Part shown: positions 29,836 through 37,175 of the stretch, piece after piece
Position numbering within the stretch: position 1 is the stretch's first letter
Layout of the letters: every line of letters starts with the position of its first letter
From: Actinomycetospora sp. NBRC 106378
GTDB taxonomy: Bacteria; Actinomycetota; Actinomycetes; Mycobacteriales; Pseudonocardiaceae
Assembly (NCBI RefSeq): GCF_030269685.1
Contig: NZ_BSTT01000016.1
Coordinates: forward strand, 1 to 64,000
DNA length: 64,000 bases
Direction: 5' to 3'
Program-made: the position numbers and the translations under genes
Notes under the pieces: generated by a model
Database searches by the model: none
Seen by the model: the letters and a program-made list of their open reading frames with translations, nothing else
Told to the model about the DNA's origin: nothing

Positions 29836-30924
29836 TCAGCTCAGGCCGAGCACCGACAGCGCGACGCGGGCAGCCTCCCCGCCCTCGGCCTCGGCGACCG
29901 CGAGCGCGGCCGGCACGTCGAGGTCGTCGAGCAGGGCTCCGACCACCGCGTCGACGGCGGCCTGCCCGTCGACGTGGCGACCCGCCGCCGCGTAGAGGCC
30001 CTCCAGGCGGTCCGCCGCGGCCGCGATCTCGCCAGGGGCGACGTCCCAGGCCTGCGCCCACGGCCGGTCGAGCACGAGGAGCCGGACCGCGGCGGCGGGC
30101 CACGACTCGAGCAGGTCCGAGACGAGCAGGAGGTTGCCGGCCGACTTGGCCATCTTCGCGCCGTCGACCTGCACCGTGCCGACGTGCAGCCGGGCGCGGG
30201 CGAACGGCCGGACCCCGGTCATCGCCTCGGCCATCGCGCCCATCGCGGTGTGATGGGGGTGGCGCAGATCGGCCCCGCCGACGTGCAGGTCGACCGCCGG
30301 GCCGAGCACCGACAGCGCCATGGCGGCGCACTCCGCGTGCCAGCCGGGCCGCCCGTCGCCCCACGGGCTGGGCCAGGCCGCCTCGCCCGTCAGGGCCGGG
30401 CGCCACACCGTCGGGTCGGCCGGGTCCTCGGCGCGAGCCGAGGGCGGGACCTGCGAGGACCCGTCGTCGGGAACCCGGTCCGCGAGGCCGACGGCGGAGG
30501 CCCGCAGGAGCACCTCCCCGTCGCGCTCGTAGGCGACGCCCCGCTCGAGGAGGCCGGCGGCGAGGCGGACGACGTCGTCGACGTGGTTGTGCGCCCGCGG
30601 CTCGTGCGCGGGCGGGCGAACGCCGAGGGCCGCCATGTCGCGGTCGAAGCGGAACTGGCCGACGGCGGCGAAGCTGTCGAACCGGCTGCCCGCCCGGTCG
30701 GCGGCGGCGGCGTCGAGCACGTCGTCGACGTCGGTGACGTTGCGGCAGACCTCCACCGTGACCCCGACCCGACGCAGGACGCGGGTCGCGACGTCGGCCC
30801 AGACGAAGGTCGCGGCGTGCCCGAGGTGGGTCGTGTCGTAGGGCGTGATGCCGCAGACGTAGGCGCGGGCGTGCCCGACCGTCGGCAGCGGTTCTCCGGC
30901 GAGGGCGAGGCGCGAGGTCGTCAC
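29836..30924 (-). CDS. MshC/CysS-like class I cysteine ligase
   Basis: A 362-residue class I ligase fold. The HIGH-region motif is VCGITPYDTTHLGHA, the form found in the mycothiol ligase MshC rather than in CysS; NVTDVDD follows. Zinc ligands Cys (VCGI), Cys (HAECAA) and His (DLRHPHH) are present. The KMSKS loop is altered to AKMAKS and the protein is shorter than MshC (about 410). It could activate cysteine for another acceptor or be a divergent MshC. A family B motif at 30458-30472 encodes VPDDGSS in a loop. Start ATG 30924. Confidence 0.75.
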   Translation of the reverse strand: MTTSRLALAGEPLPTVGHARAYVCGITPYDTTHLGHAATFVWADVATRVLRRVGVTVEVCRNVTDVDDVLDAAAADRAGSRFDSFAAVGQFRFDRDMAALGVRPPAHEPRAHNHVDDVVRLAAGLLERGVAYERDGEVLLRASAVGLADRVPDDGSSQVPPSARAEDPADPTVWRPALTGEAAWPSPWGDGRPGWHAECAAMALSVLGPAVDLHVGGADLRHPHHTAMGAMAEAMTGVRPFARARLHVGTVQVDGAKMAKSAGNLLLVSDLLESWPAAAVRLLVLDRPWAQAWDVAPGEIAAAADRLEGLYAAAGRHVDGQAAVDAVVGALLDDLDVPAALAVAEAEGGEAARVALSVLGLS

Positions 30925-30982
30925 GACCCCATCCTGCCGGGCGGGAGACGCAGCGGAGCGGAGCTCGACCGTCGGGTCCGGT

Positions 30983-31423
30983 CTAGCGCTTCGTGGCCCT
31001 CGCCGCGCGGCGCCACTGGATCATCCGCCCGAGGCCGGGGATCGCCAGGAGCAGCACGCCCGCGATCGCCGAGAACAGCATCCAGATGCCGAGCGGCAGT
31101 TCGGCCTGCAGCCCCAGGAACTGCACCCGGGCGGGGTCGAGGTTCTGCAGGATGAAGATCAGCAGGAAGACCAGGACGACCGCGCCGAGGATGAGGCCGA
31201 TCCAGGCCCCGCCGATGCGGGTCAGGCCGGGCCCGGTCTTCGTCGGCGTGGCGTGGGTGCGGGTCGGCGCCGCGCCCGCGGTGCCGCCGGGGAGGCGCTC
31301 GGTCTCGCGCTCCGCGGGCGGCGGGGTGTCGCGACGGGCGACGGCGGTCTGCTCGACGGTCGGACCGTCGGCGGGGGACGGCGCGCTCAGGTCCGGTGTG
31401 CCGGCCGCGTCCTTCTCGCTCAT
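30983..31423 (-). CDS. LapA (DUF1049) domain membrane protein
   Basis: 146 residues: a disordered Pro/Thr-rich N-terminus (1-68), then the two-helix LapA domain (GLILGAVVLVFLLIFILQNL...VQFLG, then LGIWMLFSAIAGVLLLAIPG) and a basic tail. LapA-type proteins support envelope or lipopolysaccharide assembly in proteobacteria; their actinobacterial role is unclear. ATG 31423 has AGGA at suitable distance; ATG 31432 is an alternative. It is divergent from the saccharopine-dehydrogenase-like gene. Confidence 0.8.
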   Translation of the reverse strand: MSEKDAAGTPDLSAPSPADGPTVEQTAVARRDTPPPAERETERLPGGTAGAAPTRTHATPTKTGPGLTRIGGAWIGLILGAVVLVFLLIFILQNLDPARVQFLGLQAELPLGIWMLFSAIAGVLLLAIPGLGRMIQWRRAARATKR

Positions 31424-31480
31424 GGCGCTCATCCTGGCGGTTCGGACGCCGCGCCGGGAGCCGACACGACCGGGTACGCT

Positions 31481-31499
31481 CATGTCAGTCACTGACATG
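31481..31499. promoter_or_regulatory. Perfect 19-bp palindrome, probable operator
   Basis: CATGTCAGT-C-ACTGACATG, perfect 9-bp arms with one central base, ending 2 bp before the GGAGG of the gene at 31508. TetR-type spacing; no tetR gene is adjacent, so the regulator is unlinked. Confidence 0.75.
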
Positions 31500-31507
31500 G
31501 AGGTCCG

Positions 31508-32563
31508 ATGGGCGACGAGGTGTGGGTCCTGGGAGCGAGCGGCCGGACCGGCCGGGCGATCGCGGCGCAGCTGGCCGCCCGCGGAGTCGGGCTGACGCTG
31601 CTCGGGCGCTCCGCCGACCGACTCGCCGCGCCCGCCGCCGAGCTGGGCGCCCGCGTCTGGACCGGCTCGTTCGACGAGCTGCTCGCGCAGCTGCCCGACG
31701 CAGCCCCACCCGTCGTCGTGAATGCCGTCGGCCCCTTCACGACGACGGGTCCTGCCGCGGCCCGGGCATGTCCGCCGGGGACGCACTACGTCGACGTCGC
31801 GAACGAGATCCCCGCGTTCGAGACCCTGCTCGCGCTCGACGGGGTCGCCGTCCGGGAGCGGCGGACCATCGTCACCGGGGCCGGATTCGGGGTGCTGGCC
31901 GGCGAGTCGACGGTGCTGCGACTGGTCGAGGACCGACCGGCGCCGCAGCGGGTGCGGGTCGCCGTGCTGCCGTCGGTCGCGGCGGAGGCGAGCACCGTCG
32001 GCCCGGCGCTGGCGGGGACCATCGTCGGGCAGTTCCCCGAGGGCGGCCGGGCGGTGCGCGGCGGGCGGCTGGTCCGCACCGCGCCCGTCGGCCGGACGGA
32101 GACGCTGCAGACCCCCGACGGTGCGACCGTCCCGACCACCGTCGCGCCGTTCGGCGAACTCCTCGCGGCGTGGCGGGCGAGCGGCGCTCCGGAGGTCGAG
32201 GCGGCGTCGAGCATGGTGCCGGGCGGGACGGCGGTGCGGCTCGCGATGCCGGTGGCGAGCGCGCTGCTGCGCGTCCCCGGCGCGACGCGGCTCGCGGCGG
32301 CCGGGCTCGCGCGGGTGCCGGTACAGGCGGCCGAGCGCCCGCGGCCGCACTCCTGGGCGCACGCCCGGGCGACCTGGCCGGACGGGTCGGTCCGCACCGC
32401 GTGGCTGCGGCTCGACGACGCCCTGGACTTCACCGCCGCGGCGGCCGCGGAGACCGCCCGTCGGCTCGCCGCCGGGGAGGGCCGGCCGGGTGCGTTCACG
32501 CCGGGCGCCCTGTTCGGCCCGGAGCTCGCGGTCGCCGCGGGCGGGACGTTCATCCCGTCCTGA
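31508..32563 (+). CDS. Saccharopine-dehydrogenase-like NAD(P)-binding protein
   Basis: A 351-residue oxidoreductase with N-terminal Rossmann motif VLGASGRTGRAIA and the family pattern VVNAVGPF, HYVDVANEIP, VTGAGFGVLAGE. This subgroup lacks the lysine-pathway residues and includes trans-acting enoyl reductases and uncharacterised actinobacterial proteins. RBS GGAGG, ATG 31508, directly preceded by a perfect palindrome. The stop TGA is itself part of a family B motif (32558-32572). Confidence 0.75.
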   Translation: MGDEVWVLGASGRTGRAIAAQLAARGVGLTLLGRSADRLAAPAAELGARVWTGSFDELLAQLPDAAPPVVVNAVGPFTTTGPAAARACPPGTHYVDVANEIPAFETLLALDGVAVRERRTIVTGAGFGVLAGESTVLRLVEDRPAPQRVRVAVLPSVAAEASTVGPALAGTIVGQFPEGGRAVRGGRLVRTAPVGRTETLQTPDGATVPTTVAPFGELLAAWRASGAPEVEAASSMVPGGTAVRLAMPVASALLRVPGATRLAAAGLARVPVQAAERPRPHSWAHARATWPDGSVRTAWLRLDDALDFTAAAAAETARRLAAGEGRPGAFTPGALFGPELAVAAGGTFIPS

Positions 32564-32572
32564 CGGCGGGTC
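32558..32572. repeat. Family B motif spanning a stop codon
   Basis: TCCTGACGGCGGGTC; its TGA is the stop codon of the saccharopine-dehydrogenase-like gene. Confidence 0.6.
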
Positions 32573-32661
32573 GGACCGTCACGGGCTGCTCGTCCGGCGC
32601 CGCCGCGGGCCGACCACCGTTGGAGACCCGCTGACGCGACGACGCGAGGCGCCCGACGGGC

Positions 32662-32830
32662 GTGTTCGACGTACTGCTCGAGGACGAGCGCACGCAGCTG
32701 GAGACGTCCATCGACGAGCACGGGAGGCTCTCGAACGGACGCCGGCGGGAACGTGCGACGAGCAGGGCCGCCGCCTGGTCCCGTCCGCGACGACGCTGCT
32801 CGGGCGGCCCGCGCGACGGCCTGGCGCACA
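32662..32830 (+). pseudogene. Frameshifted remnant of a DinB/DUF664-like gene
   Basis: Frame 1 reads VFDVLLEDERTQLETSIDEH, then one base appears to be missing near 32720 and the homologous reading continues in another frame as REALERTPAGTCDEQ and RRLVPSATTLLG. LVPSATTLLG is characteristic of DUF664/DinB-like proteins. After TTLLG similarity is lost. This explains most of the otherwise geneless 324 bp between 32564 and 32887. Confidence 0.6.
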
Positions 32831-32887
32831 GCCGCCCCTCATCGGGCTCCGAGCCGTGCCCCACCGCCGCGCCGCAGGCTCGTCGTC

Positions 32888-33151
32888 ATGACCGGGAACC
32901 GCTTCGGACTGACCGCCACCCTCGCCGGGATCGCCGCGCTCGGCGGGGCCGGAACCCTCGCAGCGGTCCTCCCGGCTCCCGGCGCCTCCGCCATCCGGCC
33001 CGTCGCGATCACCGAGACCACCGCCGCCGGGAAGCCGGAGGTGAGCCCGACCGGCCCGGACAACCGGACCCGCCGGACGGCCGACGTGCCGGGAGCCGGC
33101 CCGTTCCCGCACACGGCCGACCCGATCAGCTCGGGCATCTTCGACCTCTGA
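32888..33151 (+). CDS. Small secreted protein, 87 aa
   Basis: No family recognised. A signal peptide is visible (hydrophobic LTATLAGIAALGGAGTLAAVL, then PAPGASA as cleavage site). The mature part of about 52 residues is Pro/Thr-rich and ends HTADPISSGIFDL. ATG 32888. Being short and of low complexity, it could be a chance frame. Confidence 0.5.
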   Translation: MTGNRFGLTATLAGIAALGGAGTLAAVLPAPGASAIRPVAITETTAAGKPEVSPTGPDNRTRRTADVPGAGPFPHTADPISSGIFDL

Positions 33152-33161
33152 GCGCGGCTCG

Positions 33162-33605
33162 TCAGGCGCTGCCCGGGGCGAGCCACCGCTCGAGGGCCCG
33201 ACGGGCGGCCGCATCGCGCGCGGCGATCTGCCGGAGGTCCTCGGCGAGCGCCTGCAGCCACGTCTCGACGTCGACCCGACGGCGGCTGATCACCACCCCG
33301 CCGGACACGCGCCGGACCTCCGCGTGCACCCGCTCCCCCTCGGCACGCAGTTCCAGGTCGCGACCCTCACCGTGCACGACGACCGACTCGACGCGGCCCT
33401 CGCGTCCCGCCACCCGGTCGCCCAGCCCGCGACGGCGCCCGATCTCCACGGATCCCGCCGGCATCGCCTCGCCGAGCGACCCGGACAGGATCCGCGCGTA
33501 GGACGCCACGTCGAGCCGGTCGGCCTGCAGCGCGGCAGCGAGGACCGAGACGTCCGCGAGCGGCCCCAGGCCGCTCGACCCGGCGTCGGGAACGAGGTCA
33601 CCCAT
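33162..33605 (-). CDS. Conserved-looking protein of the YbjQ operon, 147 aa
   Basis: No named family recognised. Residues 25-147 look globular and alternate beta strands with a C-terminal helix (WLQALAEDLRQIAARDAAARRALERWL). Its first residues VPDAGSSG come from a family B motif at 33577-33591. It overlaps the upstream YbjQ-type gene by eight bases, so is probably its translational partner. No signal or membrane segment. Confidence 0.65.
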   Translation of the reverse strand: MGDLVPDAGSSGLGPLADVSVLAAALQADRLDVASYARILSGSLGEAMPAGSVEIGRRRGLGDRVAGREGRVESVVVHGEGRDLELRAEGERVHAEVRRVSGGVVISRRRVDVETWLQALAEDLRQIAARDAAARRALERWLAPGSA

Positions 33606-34434
33606 CGGTCAGGGGCAGCACGAGCTGCGGGGTCGCGATGTGGTGGTCCTCGCGCAGCGGGCGCACGGCCGTGCCGATCGCGAAGAACTCGGTGGTGTGT
33701 CCGCCCCAGCGGTGTCCGTGGGCGTTCAACCGGACCCCGACGATGCCCTCGGCGTGCAGCGCCTCCGCCTCGGCCTGCATGCGGCTCATCGCGAGCTCGC
33801 GGGCGTCGTAGAGCCCCTCGGTGTACTGCGGCAGCTCGACGTTCTGCCCGATGTTCGACATCGCCTTGAACATCCCCTGGTGGGCGATGTGGTAGACGCA
33901 CGAGCCCATCACCATGCCCAGCGGCGCGTAGCCCGCCTGGATCAACGTCCAGAAGTCCTGCCCGGAGAGGTCGGAGGTGAAGGGCTGGCGGTGCAGGTTG
34001 CGCCAGGAGCCCCCGGGCGCCCCGGGCGGCGCGTGGTCCGCCCCGACGGCCGTGCCGACCGCGATGAACTCGGCGAGGTCGTTGCCGAACTCCTTGAACT
34101 CGATGTCGAGGCGCACCCCGACGATGCCGTCGGCGCCGAGGGCGTCGGCCTCGGCCTCCATCCGGGTCATCGCGAGTTCCCGCGCGTGGTACATCGCCTG
34201 CGAGAGCGTGGTGAGCTCCTGGTTCTTCCCCCACCGGCCCACCTGGAAGCCGACGTGGTAGATGCTCGATCCCAGCACCAGCCCCAGCGGGCGGAACCCG
34301 GCCTCGCGCACCAGGAGGAACTCGTTCACCGAGAGATCCGAGGTGAACATGCTGGTCGGCTGGCCGGGTCGCATGTGCTCGAGGCGCCGCATCGCGTCCT
34401 GCGGGACACCGGCCTGGGTCGGGACGTCGGTCAC
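33598..34434 (-). CDS. Tandem YbjQ/DUF74-type protein, 278 aa
   Basis: Two copies of the YbjQ (DUF74) fold in one chain: each half has the pattern TSDLS-x-EFLLVREAGF...GSSIYHVG, ARELAMTRMEAEADALGADG, IVGVRL...EFIAVGTAV. In single-domain YbjQ proteins these form pentameric rings; heavy-metal binding has been suggested but not proved. Overlaps the upstream gene by four bases (ATGA) and the downstream gene by eight. Confidence 0.8.
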   Translation of the reverse strand: MTDVPTQAGVPQDAMRRLEHMRPGQPTSMFTSDLSVNEFLLVREAGFRPLGLVLGSSIYHVGFQVGRWGKNQELTTLSQAMYHARELAMTRMEAEADALGADGIVGVRLDIEFKEFGNDLAEFIAVGTAVGADHAPPGAPGGSWRNLHRQPFTSDLSGQDFWTLIQAGYAPLGMVMGSCVYHIAHQGMFKAMSNIGQNVELPQYTEGLYDARELAMSRMQAEAEALHAEGIVGVRLNAHGHRWGGHTTEFFAIGTAVRPLREDHHIATPQLVLPLTDG

Positions 34435-35303
34435 GAGAGTCCTCCTCGCGGGCGCAGGGGCATGACGGTCAACGGCGCCGCGACGCGCGGCGCCGGACGC
34501 TCGACCGCGACGAGCGCGTCACCGAAGACGGTGGCCTCGGCGACGTGGTCGCGGTGGTTCTCGGCCGGTTCGACGTGCCACATCCGCACGCCCAGGCTCG
34601 ACACGATCGCGCCCTGCCCGCCGGCTCCGGCCACCTGTTCGCCGAAGCGCCGCCGGGCGTCGGCGCGGACCGCGGTGGCGAGCTGGGTGTACCCGGTCAC
34701 CTCGGTGTTGCCGGCACCCCAGGACGCCTGTCGGCGGGTGGCCCAGTCGTCGTGGCGGATGGAGATCGCGATGCCGTAGACGAGCTCGGCCGGGAGCCAG
34801 CCCGCAGCGAGGAGCTTGGCCACGTCCTGCCCGGCCAGCGAGGTGGTGAACGGCCGGGGAGGTGGGGTGGCACGGGAGCGGACGGCGGTCCCGAGCGCGA
34901 CGAACTCGCGGCTGCCCTGACCGAGGTGGTCGGCGGTGAGGATCACCCCGACGACGCCGTCGGCGCCGATGGCCTCCGCCTCCAGCCGCATGCGGTGCAG
35001 GGCGGTCCCGTAGCCGCGCTCGAGCGCCTCCACGTAGGGCCTGAAGGCGGGTAACGGCGCCATCGGCCCGGCGACGCCGCCGAGGATGCCGCCCCCGAAA
35101 CCACCGCACCCGCCGTAGCCCGACCAGCCGACGTTCTGCACGATCGAGCCCATCACCTCGCCGACCGGCTCGTACTGCGTGGTCGCGAGACCGGCCGCGG
35201 ACGGCACGGAGAGCATCGAGGTCCAGGGGCCCCCGGCCGCCGCGCGACGCACCCGCTCGGCCGCCACCGGCGGCAGGCCCCGGCCGTCCCACTGCTCGGA
35301 CAC
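34431..35303 (-). CDS. Second tandem YbjQ-type protein, 290 aa
   Basis: First gene of the three-gene operon. It repeats the YbjQ pattern twice: LHRMRLEAEAIGADGVVGVIL...REFVALGTAV and TSLAGQDVAKLLAAGWLP...ATAVRADARRRFGEQ...GAIVSSLGVRMW. A Gly-rich insertion (GYGGCGGFGGGILGG) sits in the first half. GTG 35303 is used because it begins the conserved part; longer readings lack a better site. Divergent from the EfpA-type exporter. Confidence 0.75.
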   Translation of the reverse strand: MSEQWDGRGLPPVAAERVRRAAAGGPWTSMLSVPSAAGLATTQYEPVGEVMGSIVQNVGWSGYGGCGGFGGGILGGVAGPMAPLPAFRPYVEALERGYGTALHRMRLEAEAIGADGVVGVILTADHLGQGSREFVALGTAVRSRATPPPRPFTTSLAGQDVAKLLAAGWLPAELVYGIAISIRHDDWATRRQASWGAGNTEVTGYTQLATAVRADARRRFGEQVAGAGGQGAIVSSLGVRMWHVEPAENHRDHVAEATVFGDALVAVERPAPRVAAPLTVMPLRPRGGLS

Positions 35304-35452
35304 ACCGCCGAAGCTACACCGCTGCGCTGCCGCATCTTCGCAGGTCAGTGGGCGTTTACGGCGCTCTGCGACCGGTGTCCGGATCGCCGGTGCCGGGGTC
35401 CGGGAGACGCACGACTCAGCGTTCACGAAAGTGAGCCGAGCTAACCTTTCCG

Positions 35453-36826
35453 ATGATGACGACCACGGTGCGCGGGCGCGCGGGGACGGCCGGACTGACG
35501 CTGGCGCTCGGATGCCTGACCGTGTTCATGGCGAACCTGGACACGACGATCCTCAACGTGGCCCTCCCGACCATGGGACACGACCTGGGCGCGGCCACCA
35601 GCGGGCTGCAGTGGACGGTGAACGCCTACGTCCTGGCCCGCGCCGGCTCCCTGTTCGTCTGCGCCTCGCTCGGCGACCGCTTCGGGCACCGTCGCATCTG
35701 GATCCTCGGGCTCGCCCTGTTCGGGCTGGGGTCGCTGGCGTGCGGGCTCGCGCCGGGGCTGGGCGCGATGATCGTGTTCCGGGTGCTGCAGTCCCTCGGC
35801 GGGGCGATGATGACGCCCGCCACCCTCGCCATGCTCGCCCGCGCCTACCCGCAGGGACCCGCCCGCGCGCAGGCGCTCGGCATCTGGTCGGCCTCGACCG
35901 GGATCGCGATGGGGCTGGGGCCCGTGGTCGGCGGCGTCCTCGTCGACTCGGTCGGCTGGCGGTCGGTGTTCATGGTGAACGTGCCGATCGTGGTGATCGC
36001 CCTGCTCTCGTCGCGGCTGGTCTCGGACGGGACGCGGCCCGCGGCCCCACCGAAGCTCGACCTCCTCGGCCAGACCGCGATCGTGGCGACCCTCTTCCCC
36101 GTGACCTACGCGCTCATCACGGCACCCGAACGGGGCTGGGACTCGCCGGTCACGCTCGCGCTCCTGGCGGTCGGGGTGCTCGCCGCGTGGGCCTTCGTGG
36201 TGGTCGAGCGTCGCTCGGACCACCCGCTGCTCACCCTGTCGGACTTCCGACGGCCCGCGCTGCTCGGGGCGATGGGACTCGCGGTCGCCGCCTTCGTCAC
36301 CCTCGGCGGCTTCCTCTTCTTCAACACCCTCTGGCTGCAGGAACACCGCGGGCTGTCAGCCCTGCAGGCCGGCCTCCTGACGGCACCGGCGACCCTGAGC
36401 TCGTTCCTGCTCTCGCCGCTCGCGGGCCGGATCGTCGGGCGCATCGGCCCGCGCGTGCCCGCGACCCTCGGCGCCACCTGCCTGGCGGTCGCCACCGGGT
36501 GGCTCGCGCTGACGGTCTCGACGACGGGCCCGCTGTGGACCGTGCTCCCGGGCTACGTCCTGCTCGGGGTCGGGCTCGGGCTGACGAACACGCCGGTCAA
36601 CACCATCGCGGTCGCCTCGATGCCCGAGGAGCGGGCGGGGGTGGCCGGGGCGATCGCCACGACGTCGCGGCAGGTGGGCTCGAACCTGGGGGTCGCGCTG
36701 CTGGGCACGATCGTGTTCTCCGGCGCGTTCGTGCCCGGACTGAACCACGCCTACGTGCTCGCGGCGGTGCTCTCCGCCGCGGCGGCCGGGTTCGCCTGGT
36801 GGGCGCTGCGCGTCCGCCCGGCCTGA
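35453..36826 (+). CDS. EfpA/EmrB-type MFS exporter (DHA2, 14 TM)
   Basis: A 457-residue drug:proton antiporter. MANLDTTILNVALPTMGHDL in helix 1 and SASTGIAMGLGPVVGGVL (motif C, helix 5) are DHA2 hallmarks, and QWTVNAYVLARAG is the usual helix 2. M. tuberculosis has efpA between proS and the cobB-cobO block, and this gene holds the same relative place, making it a good positional match. ATG 35453 or 35456 is the start. Confidence 0.85.
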   Translation: MMTTTVRGRAGTAGLTLALGCLTVFMANLDTTILNVALPTMGHDLGAATSGLQWTVNAYVLARAGSLFVCASLGDRFGHRRIWILGLALFGLGSLACGLAPGLGAMIVFRVLQSLGGAMMTPATLAMLARAYPQGPARAQALGIWSASTGIAMGLGPVVGGVLVDSVGWRSVFMVNVPIVVIALLSSRLVSDGTRPAAPPKLDLLGQTAIVATLFPVTYALITAPERGWDSPVTLALLAVGVLAAWAFVVVERRSDHPLLTLSDFRRPALLGAMGLAVAAFVTLGGFLFFNTLWLQEHRGLSALQAGLLTAPATLSSFLLSPLAGRIVGRIGPRVPATLGATCLAVATGWLALTVSTTGPLWTVLPGYVLLGVGLGLTNTPVNTIAVASMPEERAGVAGAIATTSRQVGSNLGVALLGTIVFSGAFVPGLNHAYVLAAVLSAAAAGFAWWALRVRPA

Positions 36827-36833
36827 TCCGGTC

Positions 36834-37175
36834 TCAGTGCGCCAGCGCCACCGTCACCATCCGGCCCCGCCGCTTCTCGACGACGAGCTCGCCCACCCCG
36901 CCGAGCTCGCGCGCCGCCAGGATCGCCGCCGCCTCCGCGACCGACCCGGTCCCGGTGAGGCGCCGGACCACCGCGGAGGGGTTCGGGACGTGGACGGCGT
37001 CGAGCTCCGCCGTGGTGAACAGCAGGAGCTTGCAGCCGTGCGCGACGGCCTCGATCGCCGGCTCGCCCAGCCGACGGTCGATCGTCGCGACGGCGTCGTA
37101 GGCCAGGTCGCCGACCGCCTCCCGCAGGAACTCGGCGGGCGTCCCGGGCTCGACGCCCACGCCGAGCACGATCAC
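36834..37175 (-). CDS. CobE/CbiG C-terminal domain protein
   Basis: A 113-residue protein matching the C-terminal domain of CbiG/CobE: LGVGVEPGTPAEFLREAV at the start, GEPAIEAVAHGCKLLLFTTAELDAV, and NPSAVVRRLTGTGSVAEAAAILAA, the usual conserved V-RxTG-gSVaE-AAl pattern. CobE is associated with the cobalamin ring-contraction/rearrangement steps. GTG 37175 overlaps the cobB stop by four bases (GTGA). Confidence 0.85.
   Translation of the reverse strand: MIVLGVGVEPGTPAEFLREAVGDLAYDAVATIDRRLGEPAIEAVAHGCKLLLFTTAELDAVHVPNPSAVVRRLTGTGSVAEAAAILAARELGGVGELVVEKRRGRMVTVALAH

Noticed and set aside
32550-32864. A 104-residue minus-strand frame in the 32.6-kb gap
   Set aside because: No family features and no Shine-Dalgarno; the plus-strand pseudogene explains the region better.
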